Assembly: GCA_035253825.1 (NCBI GenBank)
Contig: DATFBM010000047.1
Span: 1-64,000 of the forward strand
Source: JACCTH01 sp035253825
Lineage (GTDB): Bacteria; Actinomycetota; Acidimicrobiia; Spongiisociales; ZC4RG35
Length of the DNA: 64,000 nt
Direction: 5' to 3'
Both the position numbers and the translations under genes were made by a program. Below are positions 43,539 through 55,126 of the stretch, in pieces (positions within the stretch are counted from its first letter, which is position 1; each line of letters starts with the position of its first letter). The notes under the pieces were generated by a model, which worked only from the letters and a program-made list of their open reading frames with translations, was not told the origin of the DNA and did no database searches.

Positions 43539-44291
43539 TCAAGGCATCGAGTCAAGGCTGGGCACCAACGGATGGAAGCCGTGGTCGGTGGCCCAGAGGT
43601 CCAAAGGAACGGTGGCGACATCGTCGACGACAGGAACCACGTCTCTTGACCCGGGCAGGCGGAGATCGAAGGTCTTGATGTACGACCTGCAAGTCTCACA
43701 GGTGTCGACTCGAGCCCAGGGCCATCGCTGGTTGGTGAAGATCCCAAGTTTTTGGGGATGGTGCTCTCGACAATTAGGGCAGGTGGTCCGGGCGAATCCC
43801 CAGGCCGTCACGCAGCGACCGCAGATCAAATAGCGAGCCGCTCCTGCCATGAACTCTCCCGACTCCTCGGCGATGACCGAGAGCCTGGGAAGTCCACCAC
43901 AAATCGGACAGATGGCATCGTGCCATTGCTCGGTGGTCGGCACGTTCGAGAGAGCGGCCGCCCCTTCCAGGATGGGTGCCTCCGAAACGGTCAGGAAGAA
44001 ATCATCGGCCACCTCGGTCGTCGCCAACGGCACCAACGGGGCCAAAGTGGAAAGCGCCTTCTCGTGTTCCCGAGCGACCACCTCGGATACCAGGTCGAGA
44101 TCGAGGGGAGGGGTCAGCAGTCGGGCAGCCTCCGCCACACCTGGATCGCCCGCCCGTCCCTCCTGATATCCGTACACAACCGACAGAAAATCAAGGAGAT
44201 CGGATACCGCCGGTTCCGTCGCCGCGAGATCGAGGGCCCGTTGACGGCGCACCTCGAACTCGGACGGGCCCCCCTTAATCGGCGCCTTCAT
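43539..44291 (-). CDS. fdhE: Formate dehydrogenase accessory protein FdhE
   Basis: 250 aa. FdhE is needed for assembly of respiratory formate dehydrogenases and binds iron through paired Cys. Four Cys pairs are visible: CPICGG, CGRC, CPNC and CETC, in the order seen in the family. It overlaps the cytochrome b subunit gene by 17 nt, which places it firmly in the fdh operon. The other accessory protein, FdhD, is not in the window. Confidence 0.93.
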   Translation of the reverse strand: MKAPIKGGPSEFEVRRQRALDLAATEPAVSDLLDFLSVVYGYQEGRAGDPGVAEAARLLTPPLDLDLVSEVVAREHEKALSTLAPLVPLATTEVADDFFLTVSEAPILEGAAALSNVPTTEQWHDAICPICGGLPRLSVIAEESGEFMAGAARYLICGRCVTAWGFARTTCPNCREHHPQKLGIFTNQRWPWARVDTCETCRSYIKTFDLRLPGSRDVVPVVDDVATVPLDLWATDHGFHPLVPSLDSMP

Positions 44292-44946
44292 GCTCTCTCC
44301 CGGCGTCGACCCGGCGAAACCAGCGGGGATGATGAAATGCAGCCCAGGCCCGGCTCACAGTCCCCGACGTCATCGAGCGGAATGTCCCGGGAAAACGCGC
44401 AGTGGAGAGATAGACATGAACGACGAGGAATCCGGCCGCCATGAGGAAGAAAACATGGTGAGAGAATCGCGCCGCCAGATTCCATTCTCTTGGCAATAGG
44501 TCCGGCACCCAAAGGGGAATGCCAGTGATCAACAACACCAATCCATTGACAACCGAGAACCAGTAGTAGGCCTTCTGGCCGGCATTGAACTTGTCGGTAT
44601 CGGTGTCGGTGTGACCGGTGCGAACGTACTCGCCGAGGTTGCGGAACCAATGCCGGTCGACGGAACGAAATGTCATCGACGGCAACCACACGGCGACCAT
44701 GAAGATGAGACCCAGGGTGAAGCCCACTCCCGCCCAAGGATGGACGAATCGCACCGACTGGCCGCCCCCCATCAGATCGAGCAGCCAGGCCATGCGCGGG
44801 TAGCCCAAGGCGAAACCGGACAGAAGTAGATAGAGAAAGGTCAGCGTCGTCCACCAATGGACGACCCGCACCCAGAAGGTGTGGCGAATGATCAGTCGGG
44901 GTTCGTGCTCGCGGGCCAGTTCTTCGGCGGTGACGACTTCAGCCAT
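44275..44946 (-). CDS. fdoI: Formate dehydrogenase cytochrome b556 (gamma) subunit
   Basis: 223-aa integral membrane subunit that passes electrons from the iron-sulfur subunit to quinone. Four TM helices carry heme-ligand His residues (e.g. RFVHPWAGVGFTLGLIFMVAVW, RFSHHVFFLMAAGFLVVHVYLSTA). The start ATG 44946 overlaps the beta-subunit gene by 8 nt; the longer frame to 45171 is antisense to beta and rejected. The cytosolic N-terminus AEELAREHEPRLIIRHTFWVRVVHWWT is typical. Confidence 0.93.
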   Translation of the reverse strand: MAEVVTAEELAREHEPRLIIRHTFWVRVVHWWTTLTFLYLLLSGFALGYPRMAWLLDLMGGGQSVRFVHPWAGVGFTLGLIFMVAVWLPSMTFRSVDRHWFRNLGEYVRTGHTDTDTDKFNAGQKAYYWFSVVNGLVLLITGIPLWVPDLLPREWNLAARFSHHVFFLMAAGFLVVHVYLSTARFPGTFRSMTSGTVSRAWAAFHHPRWFRRVDAGREHEGAD

Positions 44947-45862
44947 GGGGTGCCTTCTCATAAGCCGCCGCCACCGCCTCTTCCTCGGGCGGCGGATATC
45001 GCTTGCCGGTCTTGAGGAAGTAGACCGCCGCGGCCAGCAAACCGGCCCAGCTCGCTGTCGCCCCAACTTTGCGAAGGGCCCCGATGAGGGAGGGAAAGCT
45101 CGTGGGGGCGGTGACCGTGGGGTCGACCGGCAATCCGTACTGCTCGAGGATCTCGCCTCGCGGTACCACATACATCATGTGGAGCCCCCCGACGCCGACC
45201 GGGTCATAGAGCATCGCCTCCGTGAACCCGCGCGCCTTGAGCTTTTCGACCTTCTCGTTCCCGTAGGCGAGCATGTCTTCCTTGGTCCCAAACCGGATCG
45301 CACCGGTGGGACAGGCCTTCACACAAGCCGGTTCGAGACCGGTTGAGACCCGGTCGATGCAAAGCGTGCACTTGTAGACCTTCTTGGTCACGGTGTCGAA
45401 GCGGGGAATGTCGAAGGGGCAGCCGCTCACGCAGTACTGGCAGCCAATACAGGCGTCCTGGTTGAAATCGACGATGCCGTTCTCGTACTGAATCACCGCC
45501 CCCGGAGCCGGACAGGCGAGGAGGCATCCCGGTTCCTCGCAATGGAGACAGGAGTCCTTCCGGATTAGCCACGCCAGCGCACCCCCGGCCAGCTCCACCT
45601 CGTTGAAGCGCATCAGATCCCAGGTGTGGGGAGTGAGATCGGGGTGGCTCTGATAACCGGAGAAGAGATGGGTCTCCTCCACCTGAAGGTCATTCCATTC
45701 CTTGCAGGCAACCTCGCAGGCCTTGCACCCGATGCAGAGGTCGATGTCGACCAGCTTCGAAATCTCGAGGGCGGGGGTCGAATGATCCCGCCTGATGTTG
45801 GTGCCGGAGGCGGGAGTGGCCGACTGCCTCCGAATTGTCAACCCAAGATCCGTAGTGGTCAT
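44939..45862 (-). CDS. fdoH: Formate dehydrogenase iron-sulfur (beta) subunit
   Basis: 307 aa with four [4Fe-4S] sites: CIGCKACEVACKEWN near residue 40, CLHCEEPGCLLACPAPGA, CIGCQYCVSGCPFDIP and CTLCIDRVSTGLEPACVKACPTGAI. A single C-terminal TM helix (ASWAGLLAAAVYFLKTGKRYPPP) anchors it to the membrane, as in FdnH/FdoH. It lies between fdhA (3 bp) and the cytochrome subunit (8-nt overlap), giving the classical alpha-beta-gamma order. Confidence 0.95.
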   Translation of the reverse strand: MTTTDLGLTIRRQSATPASGTNIRRDHSTPALEISKLVDIDLCIGCKACEVACKEWNDLQVEETHLFSGYQSHPDLTPHTWDLMRFNEVELAGGALAWLIRKDSCLHCEEPGCLLACPAPGAVIQYENGIVDFNQDACIGCQYCVSGCPFDIPRFDTVTKKVYKCTLCIDRVSTGLEPACVKACPTGAIRFGTKEDMLAYGNEKVEKLKARGFTEAMLYDPVGVGGLHMMYVVPRGEILEQYGLPVDPTVTAPTSFPSLIGALRKVGATASWAGLLAAAVYFLKTGKRYPPPEEEAVAAAYEKAPHG

Positions 45863-45865
45863 CGC

Positions 45866-48800
45866 TCACGCCCTCTCGACATTGACCAGAAAAGCCTTGA
45901 ACTCAGGGGTGACGGTGGTGCCATCGCCCACATAAGGGGTGAGGAGGTTGACCATCTGAGCGGTGTTCCCCTTGCCGTGGCCTCCGGTCGGGTGCCAATG
46001 GACAGGTATCCCCACCTGATAGACCACTTTGTTGCCCAACCGCAGCGGCCGCATGCGCTTGGTGACCAAGGCAACCCCCTGCACGTGCCCGCGTTTGGAA
46101 CTGACCCGCACCTGATCTAGATCGCTTATCCCCTTCTCGTTGGCAAGTTCTCGGGGGAGCTCGATGAAGAAGTCGGGCATCGCCTCCACCAAATAGGGGA
46201 CGTACTGGGTGACGAAGTGCTCGTGCTCGGTCACCCGATAGGTAGTGGCGACGTAGGGGAACTCACTGTCGTCTTCGGCAAAACTGGCGGCGACCCCTTC
46301 ATAGAGGATCGTGGTCGGCACCCGCCGGGTAGGGCTGAGCACGTTTTCGACCGGGGATTCGACCGGCTCGTAGTGCTCGGGGATCGGACCGTCCATCATC
46401 AGGGACCCGGGAGCGAAGATCCGGGCCACCCCTTCCCCGGTCATGATGAAGGCGCCCTTGCCCTCCGAAGGCGGCGAGTCGGGTGTGAAATCGGGGACAT
46501 CGCCCTTCCAGGTTTGGCCGTTCCAGACGATGCCGGGACGGGTGGCGTCCCAGGGGCGTCCGTCGGCGTCGGCCGAGGCCCGGTTGTAAAGCACGCGCCG
46601 GTTGGCCGGCCACGACCAGGCCCAATTGTGGAAGAAGCCCAGGCCGGTGGGATCGTCCGTTCCCCGCCGGTCCATCATGTTGCCTTCCTCGGTCCATGAG
46701 CCGGTATAGATCCAGTTGCCGATGGCGGTGGTGCCGTCATCCTTGGCGTCGTTGAAAGTGGCGAGCTGAGCCCCGGTGGTGAGGTCCCGACCGTTGATCT
46801 CCCGAGACACCTCCTCGAGCGGTGGGTTGTTCGGATTGGAATAGGGCCAGTGGAGATCAAGGATGGGATCGGGAAAGGCGCCACCTTCTTTCTGATAGAG
46901 GGCTTGCAGCCGGAGCAATAGCTGGGAAAGGATGTAGGCGTCGTCTTTGACGTCGCCCTCGGCCGGCAAGGCGGCGTGCTTCCACTGGGTCCACCGGCCG
47001 GAGTTGACAAAGGCCCCTGCCTTCTCGATCCAGTGGGTGGTGGGGAGGAAGAACACCTCGGTGTCAACCGACGCGGGATCGACTCCTTCGCCATGCCAGA
47101 ACTCCGAGGAGGCGGTGGGGAAGGGGTCCATCACCACCAGCCACTTGAGCCGTGACAGGGCTTGGACGACCCGGTTGGAGTCGGGTCCAATGTTGACGCT
47201 CGACATGCCACTGTTGAAGAGGCCGTGCAAGCGACCGGCCAGTGCTTCGGCGTAGAACGTCATCCACGACCAGTTCTTGTCGGGCTTGGGGATGTACGAG
47301 TAGTGGAATTCGTTGGCAGCCTGCGCCGATTCGCCGTACCACGCTTTCAACAGGCTGATCATGAACTTGCGGTAGTTCGAACCGAAGAAGTTGATCGAGC
47401 CCGCGTCCATCTGGGTGAGGGAGGCAGGGGTCTCGTACTGGTCGAGCGTTTCCATGCCCGGCCGAGGGATCTGGAGGTATCCCGGGAGGATCTCCCACGA
47501 TTGGGCGTTGTCGGTGTTGCCCTGGATGTTGGCATGACCCCGCTCGGCGTTCATCCCCCCGCCGGGTCGGCCCATGTTCCCCAACAGAAGCTGGACGATG
47601 GCGGCGGCCCGAATCATCTGCGAGCCCTGGGTGTGATGGGTCAGGCCAACCGCATAGACGATGTTGCCCACCTTTTCGGGAACCCCGGTGGAACCGAATT
47701 CATCGGCGATGGCGACGAATTCGTCGGCCGGAATCCCGGTGACCTCCTCGACCACCTCCGGGGTGTATCGGGCGTAATGCTGCTTTAGAAGCTGAAACAC
47801 CGAGCGCGGGTGTTGCAGCGAAAGGTCCCGTACTGCGAAGCCTTCCGACGGGGCCGCATCCTCGCCTTCGCCCGGTGCAGGCGCGGCCATTCGTTCGTAT
47901 TCCCACGTTGAAGTGTCGTATTCGCGCGCCGCCTCGTCGTATCCGGAGAAGAGACCGTCCTGGAACGAGAAGCCCTCTGACACCACGAAAGAGGCGTTGG
48001 TGTGAAGCTTGACGTATTCGTCGTGATACAGCTGGTTCTCGAGGATGTGCCTGATCATTCCCCCGAAAAAGGCGACGTCGGTGCCGGCTCGGATCGCCAC
48101 CCATTTGTCGGCGGTGGCGGAGGTGCGGGTGAAGCGAGGGTCGACATGGATGATCCTGGCTCCGCGGTGGTCGCGGGCGTGGAAGGCCCACTTCCAACCA
48201 CAGGGGTGGTTCTCGGCCGGGTTGGCGCCAATCACCAAGAACAAGTCCGAGTTCTTGAAGTCCACCCAATGATTGGTCATTGCCCCCCGTCCAAACGTGG
48301 CGGCCAAACTGACCACCGTGGGGCCGTGTCAGAGCCGGGCCTGTTGCTCTAGGCCCACCACCCCCAATGCCCGCATCATCTTGGTGACGAGGTAACCCTC
48401 TTCATTGGTAATCGTGGCACCACCACCCCAGGCAAAACCCTCATTGCGGTTGACGGTGTTGCCATCGGCGTCAGTGGCGACGAAGCGCTCGTCGCGAGCG
48501 GTCTTCATCAATCGGGCCAGACGATTGAGAGCCTCGTCCCAGGAGATCCGGGTCCATTCGCTTGCCCCCGGCGCCCGGTAGCGCGGATACTGTATTCTCT
48601 CCTGGGAGAGGGCCAGCTGCATGGTGGCGGCGCCCTTGGGGCAAAGCGACCCGCCATTCACCGGGCTGTCGGGATCGCCCTCGATATGTATCAGATGGGG
48701 TGTGGTGTTAAAGCTCTGGGTCTCCCCGACGCCGCCGACGTAAGCGATCATCGAGCATCCGACGGCGCAGTAGGGGCAGACCGAACGCACCTCACTCGCC

Positions 48801-48919
48801 CGGCTGATCTTCAACTCTTTGATCAGAGATCGGGCTGGTCTCAGGTCAAAGCCCAAGCTCGACCACGCCAGCGTTCCCGCTACTCCCCCTTGCAGAAAGG
48901 ACCGTCGGGTGACCTTCAT
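45866..48919 (-). CDS. fdhA: Formate dehydrogenase alpha subunit, selenoprotein (FdnG/FdoG type)
   Basis: 1017 aa with Sec, matching E. coli FdnG in length. It oxidises formate to CO2 at a Mo/W-bis-MGD centre outside the membrane. A Tat signal (TRRSFLQGGVAGTLA) and the [4Fe-4S] motif CPYCAVGC-x..-CPKGAA lead to EQQARL, then TGA (48329-48331, Sec197), then HGPTVVSLAATFGRGAMTN. This is the FdnG active-site context ARVUHGPTVASLAPTFGRGAMTN. A SECIS-like stem-loop follows directly. There is no obvious ribosome site at ATG 48919. The operon continues with beta, gamma and fdhE. Confidence 0.96.
48299..48317 (-). promoter_or_regulatory. SECIS element of fdhA
   Basis: Eleven bases after the TGA begins a 7-bp stem GGUGGUC / GGCCGCC (two G-U pairs) with loop AGUUU; the loop starts 18 nt after the TGA and has G at position 2. 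Spacing and loop agree with bacterial SECIS elements that recruit SelB with Sec-tRNA. Confidence 0.72.
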
Positions 48920-49023
48920 AATCGGTAATACGTCCGGGCGTGAATAGTCGGGTCGAGAAATACCCCTAACTGTTGGGCTCGAAACCTGCCCGGCCCCGTC
49001 TAAAACGTGGTCGGAGGCTCTTC

Positions 49024-51612
<2,589 letters not shown>

Positions 51613-51632
51613 GGATCAATCCAACTTTAGGA

Positions 51633-51669
51633 GCGAACCCAGGGTTCGCAGATAGGCCCTGCCTATCTG
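51633..51669. promoter_or_regulatory. Two adjoining perfect palindromes upstream of clpB
   Basis: GCGAACCC-A-GGGTTCGC (51633-51649) is followed, sharing one base, by CAGATAGGC-CCT-GCCTATCTG (51649-51669). Together they fill the gap between the HxlR-type gene stop and clpB. They could be an operator pair for clpB, a 5'UTR structure or a terminator. Confidence 0.6.
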
Positions 51670-51687
51670 TGAGCCCACAGAACCGCT

Positions 51688-52152
51688 TCAATAACGGATA
51701 ACAGGAGCCAGGGACGGTTCCACCCGCACATTGCGATGATCTAGGGGCTGACCGCAGTGATTGCAGCACATGACCCCCTCCATGATTTCGCCGCAATCAA
51801 GGTGACGAAGAGGTCGGATATATCGTTCATCGGGGGCGTTCCACCTGTCCCCCCAGCGACGGAAAGCCACCAAAACGTCGAGCAGATCCTTGCCTTTCTC
51901 GGTCAACACATACTCGTGACGAGGAGGTCGTTGCTCGTAGAGGCGAGTGTCGAGAATTCCGGCTTGGACCAGTCGAGAGAGCCGGTCGGCGAGAACGTTG
52001 CGGGCGATTCCCAGATCCTTTTGAAAATCGTCAAATCGCCTAACGCCCAAGAAGGCGTCGCGCAGGATCAACACTGTCCACTGATCGCCGACCAGCTCGG
52101 CGGTGTTGGCGACCGAACACTGCAGGTCCTCGAGGCTCTTCCGGGCTGGCAT
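51688..52152 (-). CDS. HxlR-type winged-helix regulator
   Basis: 154 aa. The HxlR domain occupies residues ~10-105 (VANTAELVGDQWTVLILRDAFLGVRRFDDFQKDLGIARNVLADRLSRLVQAGIL, then YVLTEKGKDLLDVL). A C-terminal CGEIMEGVMCCNHCG may bind zinc or sense thiols or electrophiles. It is divergent from a 65-aa gene, and GTTGC-TTTAC-GCAAC (52174-52188) in the 58-bp gap is a candidate operator. The effector is unknown. Confidence 0.9.
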   Translation of the reverse strand: MPARKSLEDLQCSVANTAELVGDQWTVLILRDAFLGVRRFDDFQKDLGIARNVLADRLSRLVQAGILDTRLYEQRPPRHEYVLTEKGKDLLDVLVAFRRWGDRWNAPDERYIRPLRHLDCGEIMEGVMCCNHCGQPLDHRNVRVEPSLAPVIRY

Positions 52153-52210
52153 GGAGGGCAGTTTACCGACTAGGTTGCTTTACGCAACTCACTCTGGTAG
52201 GGTCGGTTTT

Positions 52211-52408
52211 ATGAAGCAACTCAGTCCGCTGGAAGGGTTCGTTGTGTCCCTTGGCCACGGCGCCGTTCGCAGACGCATGCAGAAGGCATTGGCACCAGAT
52301 GGTGGCTTTCTCCCGATCGACCTCGATTTGGCAGACGTCATGGGAGATCTCGATCCAGGGATGATCGATTGGAATCGGTACGTCTTATCCGGGGCCACCG
52401 GGAATTAA
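52211..52408 (+). CDS. Small hypothetical protein
   Basis: 65 aa, not recognised: EGFVVSLGHGAVRRRMQKALAPDGGFLPIDLDLADVMGDLDPGMIDWNRYV. No signal peptide, TM helix or Cys. It starts with ATG 52211 opposite the HxlR-type regulator and ends in a 4-bp overlap with the amidotransferase gene. Being directly divergent from the regulator, it is the natural candidate target of it, but no function can be assigned. Confidence 0.5.
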   Translation: MKQLSPLEGFVVSLGHGAVRRRMQKALAPDGGFLPIDLDLADVMGDLDPGMIDWNRYVLSGATGN

Positions 52409-53067
52409 GAGGTTACGAAGTCAACGATCCTCTCTCGAAGTCGATCGGTGTCGGGCGGAACTTTCATCGAGGCGAGCCCGGCATCAGCCACCTCGATTGG
52501 GATCAAACCCCCCCGTCGCCGTTCCACCAAAGCGGTGACGAAATCTGTGGTGAACTCGGGATGACCCTGAAAGCCCAGAATGTGGTCACCAACCGCCACC
52601 ATCTCGACAGGGTTGGTATCAGCACTAGCCAGAATCCGCATGCCCGGAGCCAGGTCGACGATCTGGTCGGCATTGCAATGCAGGATTCGCAAGCGATCCC
52701 CGTCGACCATTTCCGCTTCTTTGATACCCACCTGCCACCCTTGGGGCGCTCGGGTCACCCTGCCTCCTAAGGCCTCTCCGATCATCTGCGCCCCGAAGCA
52801 AACGCCGACATACTTGCGGCGCTCGGCGTCGATTCGTCGCACAAGAGCCTTGAATCGATGGATCCACCCGATGTCGTCGTACACCGAGTGTCGGGACCCG
52901 GCGCCCACCCAGGCGTCCATCGATTCGAGATCCGACGGGAAGTCTCCGACGGTGAGATCGAAGGGACGGATCTCGACCTTGGGTAGTAACTGGGAGAACA
53001 TCTCCGGATAGTCACCAAAATCGTGACGAAGGTCGGAAGCAATGTGGTCGCTGAGAAGAAGGCCCAG
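52405..53067 (-). CDS. Class I glutamine amidotransferase, no canonical start
   Basis: Triad residues of a GMP-synthase-like glutaminase are present: nucleophile Cys in GVCFGAQMIGEALGG and His-x-Glu in GFQGHPEF. Family-like coding extends upstream of ATG 53001 (LLLSDHIASDLRHDFGDYPEMFSQLLP), but in frame there is no ATG, GTG or TTG between 53001 and the aldehyde dehydrogenase stop; CTG 53067 is the only plausible codon. The start is therefore uncertain (ATG 53001 would drop ~22 conserved residues). Coupled to the aldehyde dehydrogenase, it may hydrolyse a gamma-glutamyl amide (inference). Confidence 0.78.
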   Translation of the reverse strand: MGLLLSDHIASDLRHDFGDYPEMFSQLLPKVEIRPFDLTVGDFPSDLESMDAWVGAGSRHSVYDDIGWIHRFKALVRRIDAERRKYVGVCFGAQMIGEALGGRVTRAPQGWQVGIKEAEMVDGDRLRILHCNADQIVDLAPGMRILASADTNPVEMVAVGDHILGFQGHPEFTTDFVTALVERRRGGLIPIEVADAGLASMKVPPDTDRLRERIVDFVTS

Positions 53068-53075
53068 TCGGATGG

Positions 53076-54443
53076 CTATTCCCCAATGAAGACGGTCTTG
53101 AGCTCCGTGTACTGCTCGAGGGCGGCCATGCCCTGCTCTCGCCCGAAACCCGACTGCTTGACACCACCAAAGGGTGCCTCGATATGGACGCTCGATGACG
53201 AATTGATCGAGATCATCCCGGTTTCGAGGGCCTTGGCCACCCGCAAAGCCCGACCAATGTCTCGGGTCCAGAGCGAACCAGAGAGGCCGTAGATGGAATC
53301 GTTGGCCAACCGAACTGCCTCCTCTTCGTTGGCGAAGGGGATGATCCCCACCACGGGCCCAAAGATTTCGTCCTGCATAACCTTCATCTTCGTCTCCACG
53401 TCGAGCATTACCGCGGGCGTGAGGAAGTTCCCGGGAAGATCGGGCTGCTCGCCGCCCACCGCGATAGTGGCACCTTCTCTCAGTCCGATTCGGAGGTATT
53501 CCGCCACCCGCTGGCGATGATCAGCGGTGATCAGTGGGCCCATCTCGGTCTCGTCGAGGCTGGGATCACCGAGCTTGATCGCCCTAGTGGCTGCAACGAA
53601 GCGCTCCACCACCTCGGAGTAGACACCGCGCTCGACCAGCATCCGGCTCCGAGCGCAGCAGTCCTGACCGGCGTTGTCGTAGACGGACCAAAGCGAGGAG
53701 GCGACGCAAGCATCGAGATCGGCATCTGCAAAGACGATGTTGGCCGACTTCCCTCCCAGCTCCAGCGACACGCGCTTGATGGTGGCCGCCGCGGCCTCCA
53801 TCACCCGCCGACCTACCTCAGTCGAGCCCGTGAAAGAGATCTTGGAAACCAAAGGATGGTTGATAAGGGCCTCGCCGGCGACCGAGCCCTGCCCAGTCAC
53901 AACATTCAAGACTCCATCGGGAAGCCCTGCTTCGAGCGCCAGTTCGACCAGAGCGAGAGCAGAGAGCGGTGTCACTTCTGCCGGCTTTAAGACGACGGTG
54001 TTGCCCATCGCCAGCGCGGGAGCGACCTTCCAGCTGCCGATCACCATCGGAAAATTCCACGGCACGATGGCCGCGCACACACCGATGGGATGGCGCCATG
54101 TGAGGAGGGTGCCTCGGGCATTACCAGGAATGGTCTCGCCCCCGAATTTGTCGGTGACCCCGGCATAGAAGTCAAAGGTGGCGGCAACGGCCGCGATCTC
54201 GCCACGAGCCGCGCTGATCGGTTTTCCAGTGTTCACCGATTCGAGCCTCGCCAGCCGTTCGTGATCACGCCTAATCAAGTCCCCGAGCCTCCTGAGGATG
54301 TCGCGGCGCTCCCTTACCGAGGAGTGGCTCCAGGGCCGAAAAGCTACCCAAGCGCGCTGCACGGCTACGTCGACTTCAGCGGGACCGAAAGCCGGGACCT
54401 CCTCAATTGCCTCGGTCGTAGCCGGATTCATCAGGACAGTCAT
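53076..54443 (-). CDS. Aldehyde dehydrogenase (aminoaldehyde type)
   Basis: 455-aa NAD(P)-dependent enzyme oxidising aldehydes to acids. PWNFPMVIGSWKVAPALAMGNTVVLKPAE binds the cofactor, SLELGGKSANIVFADAD holds the general-base Glu, and NAGQDCCARSRMLV holds the catalytic Cys. Overall it resembles gamma-aminobutyraldehyde or betaine-aldehyde dehydrogenases. Start ATG 54443 overlaps the MerB-like stop (ATGA), so the two are coupled; a TTG at 54458 is possible. The amidotransferase gene follows. Confidence 0.9.
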   Translation of the reverse strand: MTVLMNPATTEAIEEVPAFGPAEVDVAVQRAWVAFRPWSHSSVRERRDILRRLGDLIRRDHERLARLESVNTGKPISAARGEIAAVAATFDFYAGVTDKFGGETIPGNARGTLLTWRHPIGVCAAIVPWNFPMVIGSWKVAPALAMGNTVVLKPAEVTPLSALALVELALEAGLPDGVLNVVTGQGSVAGEALINHPLVSKISFTGSTEVGRRVMEAAAATIKRVSLELGGKSANIVFADADLDACVASSLWSVYDNAGQDCCARSRMLVERGVYSEVVERFVAATRAIKLGDPSLDETEMGPLITADHRQRVAEYLRIGLREGATIAVGGEQPDLPGNFLTPAVMLDVETKMKVMQDEIFGPVVGIIPFANEEEAVRLANDSIYGLSGSLWTRDIGRALRVAKALETGMISINSSSSVHIEAPFGGVKQSGFGREQGMAALEQYTELKTVFIGE

Positions 54444-55126
54444 GACCCGAGATCCCAAAACGGCCCTGTGAGCCCGAGGTCCTCAAGGATTCTCTGGTTC
54501 TGCTCTCGGGTGTGAGGCTTCCAATCGATCGCCAACCGATCCCCCCACCATGCCGTCGCAAGATCGGAAAGCTCGGCGGTAGAGAGGATCGCCCCCCGTG
54601 GTCTCCCTGCGAGCCACCGGTTCACATGTTCCTCCGACCGGAAGAGCAGCATCGTCCTTCAGGTATGCGTGATGTCATTCCACCACTGAGCAGCTGGCAC
54701 GAGCACATGAAAAACCGAAGCCAGGTCGTCCGGAACGCCCGCGGTGACCGATATCTGAATCGGATCGGAGCAGTCCGGGCACACAGTCTCGATGACCGAA
54801 TCAACCCCAAGGGCAGCCCCGATTCCGAAGGCATCCCAGGCACAGTTGGCAAACCAAGTGCGCTCCTCCGCATAGACCCTGAAGTCGGTGGCCCGGGCAG
54901 CGAAGGGATTGGCCATGAGCAATTCGCTGGTCTCGTGGTCGACGACGAGGGCGTGAGCCTCGTGCAGCCGTCGCCAGCCATCGCGAACCACGTCGACCGG
55001 CTGACCCCGAGCCGCCGCCAACTCCTCGATCGAGGGGGCGCGACCGAGTTCGACGAAGACTTGGTAAGTGGCGTTTCTGAGTTCGAGATCGGAAGGATCC
55101 AAGCCCTCGATCCTAGGACGAGCCAT
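54440..55126 (-). CDS. MerB-like organomercurial lyase selenoprotein (Sec at catalytic Cys159 position)
   Basis: 228 residues if the TGA at 54659-54661 is Sec156. Residues 1-155 have a winged-helix-like N-terminus, then WFANCAWDAFGI with Cys95 and Asp98, and VCPDC with Cys116/119. After TGA the frame continues RTMLLFRSEEHVNRWLAGRP to the stop. E. coli MerB has Cys96, Asp99, Cys117 and Cys159 (SFCCHVHFFAS...EDW); counting back from the shared E/N-x-W segment puts Sec156 on Cys159. A SECIS-like stem follows the TGA. Likely role: carbon-mercury bond cleavage or a related thiol/selenol reaction (inference). The ATG abuts a hairpin and lacks a ribosome site; TTG a few codons on is possible. The second half has no ribosome site of its own. 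Confidence 0.82.
54630..54645 (-). promoter_or_regulatory. Putative SECIS element of the MerB-like gene
   Basis: Thirteen bases after the TGA begins a 6-bp stem UCUUCC / GGAGGA (one G-U pair) with the loop GGUC, starting 19 nt after the TGA. GGUC is also the core of the E. coli fdhF SECIS loop AGGUCU. Confidence 0.68.

Noticed and set aside
48920..49023. Possible tRNA (a T-loop-like GGCTCGAAACC at ~48995)
   Set aside because: No acceptor stem, anticodon arm or CCA-side pairing can be built, and no tRNA-Sec anticodon loop is present.
51613..51687. HspR operator upstream of clpB
   Set aside because: No CTTGAGT or ACTCAAG occurs; only the two palindromes are present.
54440..55126. Reading the MerB-like gene as a nonsense-mutated pseudogene or as two genes
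   Set aside because: Both halves are intact and in one frame, the TGA falls on a catalytic Cys column, a SECIS-like stem follows, and the second half has no ribosome site. A pseudogene remains the fallback if Sec machinery is absent.
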